The position numbers and the translations under genes are program-made. The notes under the pieces are model-generated. The model did not search any database, was not told the DNA's origin, and saw only the letters and a list, made by a program, of their open reading frames with translations. A stretch of DNA of 64,000 nucleotides from the NCBI GenBank assembly GCA_010645155.1, contig CM021314.1, forward strand, positions 3,348,086 through 3,412,085. Direction: 5' to 3'. This document shows, one piece after another, positions 60,401 through 64,000 of the stretch. Source of the DNA: Tigriopus japonicus. Lineage: Eukaryota; Arthropoda; Copepoda; Harpacticoida; Harpacticidae. Position 1 is the first letter of the stretch. Each line of letters starts with the position of its first letter.

Positions 60401-62355
60401 ATATCCAAGGAGCTGGAAGAAAATATTGTCATGAATTGCTAGTTTCATTTTATTGTAACAAAATACGACTTTGGAAAAGATGAATTACAGTAGATTACCA
60501 TAGTTCAGTAGCTTTAAGCAGAAAGAAAGGTGATCCTGTTCCTACCAATAGTGCCATATAACAATAATTCACCATTACTATTACCAAGCGTCACTCTCTT
60601 TTTCCTTCTAGTAATGACCCCCAAGAGAGCCGATCTGAGTAAGGTACGTAAAAGAAGGTCAACGACGATCATGCCCTAAATGGCGCTTACACAAGTCTAA
60701 TATCAAGAGTTCTTCGAGTCGATGAAAGAGAGGGCATTATTTTCTTGCTTTCGTTTTAGTGCGAAGGTTCATGCAATGGAAAGATGAAGGCACTCATTCC
60801 ACAGAACCATGCCACGTCTGAAAGGGCTCAAAAGAACTTACTGAATAATCTCATCTCTCGGTGCGATTTTCCCGTTTTCCATCTTTTTCAATATATAGGC
60901 ATGCTCCTCTTCGGTGAGGTGCTCCCGAGATACCAATGGCAATTGTTGGATGGTTGGAATGGCATTCCCTTCTTCGTCGGCTCCACCTCCCAACCAAGGG
61001 TCTTCCACGATATCAGTCAGGGAGGATCGAGCATCTGGATTGCGTTGAAGCATCCGAGATATCAAGCTGCAAAATAATCCAGAACAAATGAAGCAGGTCC
61101 TCAAAAAGCTCTACTACGTAGGGCCATTATTGTCTTTTTGGGATCCAGAAGTTCTCTCGGTAGTTTTTTTTTTTTGGCCAAACTTTGAGAGAACCAATTC
61201 TACCCTTAAGACTAGGCCTATTCCTCATTGCGGTCTACGTATATTGAAGAGCTCTCTCTTCGCACCGCTTTCCTCTTTTCAAAAGGTATTTTTAGTTCAA
61301 GGCCCATTTCTTCGTGCTAAAAGTTTGGGCCCCCATTCTATGACGCACTCACGAGAGCACCCAAAATAACACGAGTATTTTATGGAAAGTCTCTCGATTC
61401 TCGATCAGGGTTGTCTCAAAAGCCTCTCTGCTAGATCCAGTTTAAGACTATTATTGGACCCAGAAAAAGATAAAAGCCTAGTTATTCATACCTTCTGCAT
61501 TGTGATGAGATGTGCTTGGGAAACGTGTACTTGCAATCCATAATCATCGTCAAGGTCTCGCTATCGTTGGCCTCTTGGAACGGAGCACTTCCACACACGA
61601 GCATATACAGGATCACGCCCAATGACCAGATATCTGAAAACGATAAACATTACGTGGACACGCATTCGAGATTGTCGTGGTAACAAAGAAACGGGAAAAA
61701 GGTCAATCCTTCTTGGAATCTTACCAACGGCAGGGGCATCGTAAGCATCGCCTAAGAGAATTTCGGGGGCCGAGTAAGCCAAACTGCCACAACTCGTCTC
61801 GAGTCTCTGGCCTGGATTGAATTGGTTCGAGAATCCAAAGTCGGTAAGTTTCACAATGCCCAGTTTCTCGAAGAACACTACGTTTTCGGGCTTCAGGTCG
61901 CGGTGCACTACGTGTAGCCGATGGCAATATTGGATGGCTGTCACAATTTGCTTGAAGTAAGTCCGTGCTTTGTCTTCAGAGAGACCCCCTTCGTGTTTCA
62001 TGATGTAGTCGTACATGTCGCCACCATCGGCGTATTCCAAGATAAGGTACAATTTGGTTTGCGTGTCGATCACCTCATACAATCGAACCACATGCGGGTG
62101 TTGCACCAACTTCATGAGTTGCACCTCTTGGAGCATTTGGATTTTCGTGGCCGCATCCAATTTGGTCTTGTCAATGACCTTCACGGCCACTTTCTCTCCA
62201 GTGAATACATGGCTGGCCAACTTGACCACGGCATAATGACCTTCACCCAAAGTTTCTTCCAGGTCGTACAGACCGGCAATCTGGCGTTTGGGGGTCGTCA
62301 TGGAGGAAGCAGCAGACCCTCCAATTCTGTTCCGCGGATGAGCTTGTCGCTCCAT
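57458..62355 (-). CDS. SNRK: SNRK-like serine/threonine kinase, five coding exons
   Basis: Exons 61725-62355, 61492-61633, 60842-61066, 60209-60412 and 57458-59531 join with matching phases (1, 2, 2, 2) at GT/AG sites to give 1091 residues. The kinase domain (30 to about 283) shows the Gly loop GEGHYAVV (37-44), Lys59, Glu77, HRDLKPEN (151-158), DFG (172-174), the LKB1-target-type activation loop LETSCGS with Thr187, and APE-like SAPE. A UBA-like segment (about 290-350) includes [18 protein letters not shown], closely matching SNRK. SNRK is an AMPK-related kinase activated by LKB1. The 690-residue last exon is Ser-rich and disordered with poly-Asn and acidic runs, and ends in RCCNLC. The family member in man is 765 residues, so this one is long. 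The frame is open to a CAG acceptor at 62402, so an upstream coding exon cannot be excluded. Confidence 0.93.
59778..59961. mobile_element. GTGCACTAAT MITE, copy C, in SNRK intron
   Basis: The left end ATGTTAGCTACACTAAGTCA, followed by AATTCCTCGAAAATACTAAG and TTATAGTCAAATTAGCCATG, pairs with the right end read in reverse (GTTAACTGCACTAATTCAAA, then TAGCTCGACTATACCAAAAT and CAAAATAATCATGC). The family is the one at 13590 and 31280. It lies in the intron between exons 4 and 5 of the kinase gene. Confidence 0.75.
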
Positions 62356-62401
62356 GTTCACCACTCGTCTTTCGTGTCCCGATCTTTTGTGCTCAATCAA
62401 C
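62356..62401 (-). other. 5' part of SNRK exon upstream of the chosen ATG
   Basis: These bases lie between the CAG acceptor (62402-62404 region) and Met1. They read in frame as [15 protein letters not shown], with no stop. They are either 5' untranslated sequence of a spliced leader exon or N-terminal coding sequence continued from an upstream exon. Confidence 0.6.
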
Positions 62402-62404
62402 CTG

Positions 62405-64000
62405 AAAATGGAAGTTTAGACAGACATGAATTACGATTCCTTCCGTCATTGACTCATTCCAGTCAGATGGGCAATATATTGCTCGTTTATGTGGGTACTG
62501 CTCGACGGTTTCTATCGAAGAGCCAGTCACAAGAATATCGGTAAAGTCAATCGCATTCCTCTCAGGGTAATTTTTCTCCCAACGAACTCAAAAATAATTG
62601 TTGCCGCCGTTTCGATATCGTTCGACTTGGCGCTCGTGATTTCTTCAACAGGGCATTCTTGAATGACGGAAACAATCACGCTCGAGATCATTTACAGTTT
62701 GACTTTGATTTCTCGGCTCGGAGAACCTAATCACACACACACATTCAGTTGGACTTGGCAACCGACATGAGGGAAGGGATAAAAAATGGCGATGGCAATG
62801 ACGTCAATGTGTGTTTGTGGGAACTAGTAACGTTCCACCATCGGATGAGCGACACTGCAACAGTGCTTACCTACTTTAGACTTTAGACCGTTTAACAGTC
62901 TTTGTTGGCCTCCGCACCAATTGTAGTCTCACTATCTGCAGTGACAAATGTGCCAAAAAGGGGTGGGCAAAGAATCCAGGTTTGATCTTCAAAGAGCGGC
63001 CTTAGAAAAAGATGAAGACCGCTTTGATTGGTATGAAGGCCATGCTCAAAATATGAGCGCACCAGGAAAATGGGATTCTTTCATTTTCTGGAACCCGATG
63101 CAATAGTTCTACAAGGATCTCAGGTGCCAAACACAGAGGAAGAAAGACCACACAGCTGGTTGGGTAACAATGAATGCAGTGATGTGAACAAGAGCCTTGG
63201 GAGGGCGTAAGATGTGATGAGAACAGCAGACCTTGAGATGGGGCCTTAAGGGCTAGCTTATGTTGCCATACCAAGTCTCACAGATTCCATTAAATACGAG
63301 TATGGAATTACAACTCAATTATGATGGTGAAATCTCATCATGCATCGGATTTATGGGGAATGGTCGAGCTGAATCAGTTGAATGGCTCTCGTTTGTATAT
63401 GTTCTGTTATAACCTTAACATGGACAGTCCCTTCCACAGGTTGGGCTGTTTTTTTTTGATCTGCCAAGGACCCCAGAAAAATAATTTATTGACCGCCTTC
63501 TCCTTTTATGAGACTTCCTCCAAGCACGAAGAGGTCAGGTCCAAAATATTATTCACCTACAACTTACTTTACTACCCTACCAATCATTTTAATACCCTAC
63601 CAATCACTTTATTGCCCTATGAATGAATCATGTGGTTACAAATACATCTCAGACGCACAATTATTTGCACGTCTGAAGCCCCTGTCTCATTGACGGGGAA
63701 TGATCCTGAAAAGTGGTTGTGGTAGGCTTTTATACCATGGCACTGAGTAGCCAACACACAAACTGATGTACTTGAGGTGAACGGAGCTTGCTCCTAATAC
63801 CGGTATTGAGTAAGCAAAGCATGCTAGTTGGATAGTACGAATGTCCATGGTTGAACTGATTTTCAGGGTTGAAAAATTGTAACGGAAGTCCCAAAAAGGA
63901 TAAGTTGGTCAACAAAATACCATATGCACCCACAAATGAAGGGAGGAATGGTCAAGATCCGACATCACTCGTTTCATTTTAATTGACGCCCCTCGGGCTG
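62405..64000. other. Upstream flank of the SNRK-like gene
   Basis: An upstream exon of the kinase gene probably lies here or beyond the window, because the first recognised exon begins at a splice acceptor. I could not place it with confidence. The frame at 63002-63274 (minus, 90 codons) has no motif. A short CTACCCTACCAATCA-type direct repeat occurs near 63571-63610. Confidence 0.45.

Noticed and set aside
61921..62544. 207-codon plus-strand frame
   Set aside because: It lies antisense to the kinase domain exon, whose family match is unambiguous.
1..64000. CRISPR arrays, bacterial operons or prophage
   Set aside because: Spliced genes, MITEs, LINEs and a SINE show that this is eukaryotic nuclear DNA; no direct-repeat/spacer array is present.

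Overview
The window is nuclear DNA from an animal, most likely an arthropod. A crustacean such as a copepod would fit, but no single marker proves this. The reasons are short introns with consensus GT/AG sites, an animal SNRK-type kinase, a secreted proline/alanine/tyrosine-rich protein of cuticle type, a gluzincin aminopeptidase N, and many degraded DNA transposons, LINE tails and a tRNA-derived SINE. The sequence is AT-rich and gene-poor. It contains one assembly gap of 101 N (47640-47740).

Layout. Positions 1-25 kb hold no gene I can support. They are a graveyard of non-autonomous elements with terminal inverted repeats (TIRs): hAT-like elements with readable 8-bp target duplications, two copies of a 1.1-kb element that is palindromic over its whole length, a 2.7-kb element bounded by 10-bp tandem repeats, a pair of GGGCCC-ended MITEs and a SINE. 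At 25.5-26.4 kb a two-exon minus-strand gene encodes a small secreted protein. From 26.4 to 50 kb the DNA is again without a recognised gene. It carries a mariner-type element with intact ends but a dead transposase (35.2-36.4 kb), two C-terminal LINE fragments (40 kb and 47.8 kb), a third LINE reverse-transcriptase fragment (48-49.1 kb), an 8-bp minisatellite (46.5-46.8 kb) and a second SINE copy.

The gene-rich part is 50.9-62.4 kb. A two-exon secreted aminopeptidase N gene lies on the plus strand. An uncharacterised gene with at least two exons lies on the minus strand (54.5-55.9 kb) and converges on it. A five-exon minus-strand gene for an SNRK-like Ser/Thr kinase of about 1091 residues follows (57.5-62.4 kb); its exon phases join exactly. 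A MITE sits in its last intron. The three recognised genes are functionally unrelated, and nothing suggests coordinated function.

I found no coherent novel multi-gene system. The most unusual structures are the full-length palindromic 1.1-kb elements, one of them nested inside the 2.7-kb tandem-repeat-bounded element, and the long serine-rich tail of the kinase, which ends in a cysteine cluster.
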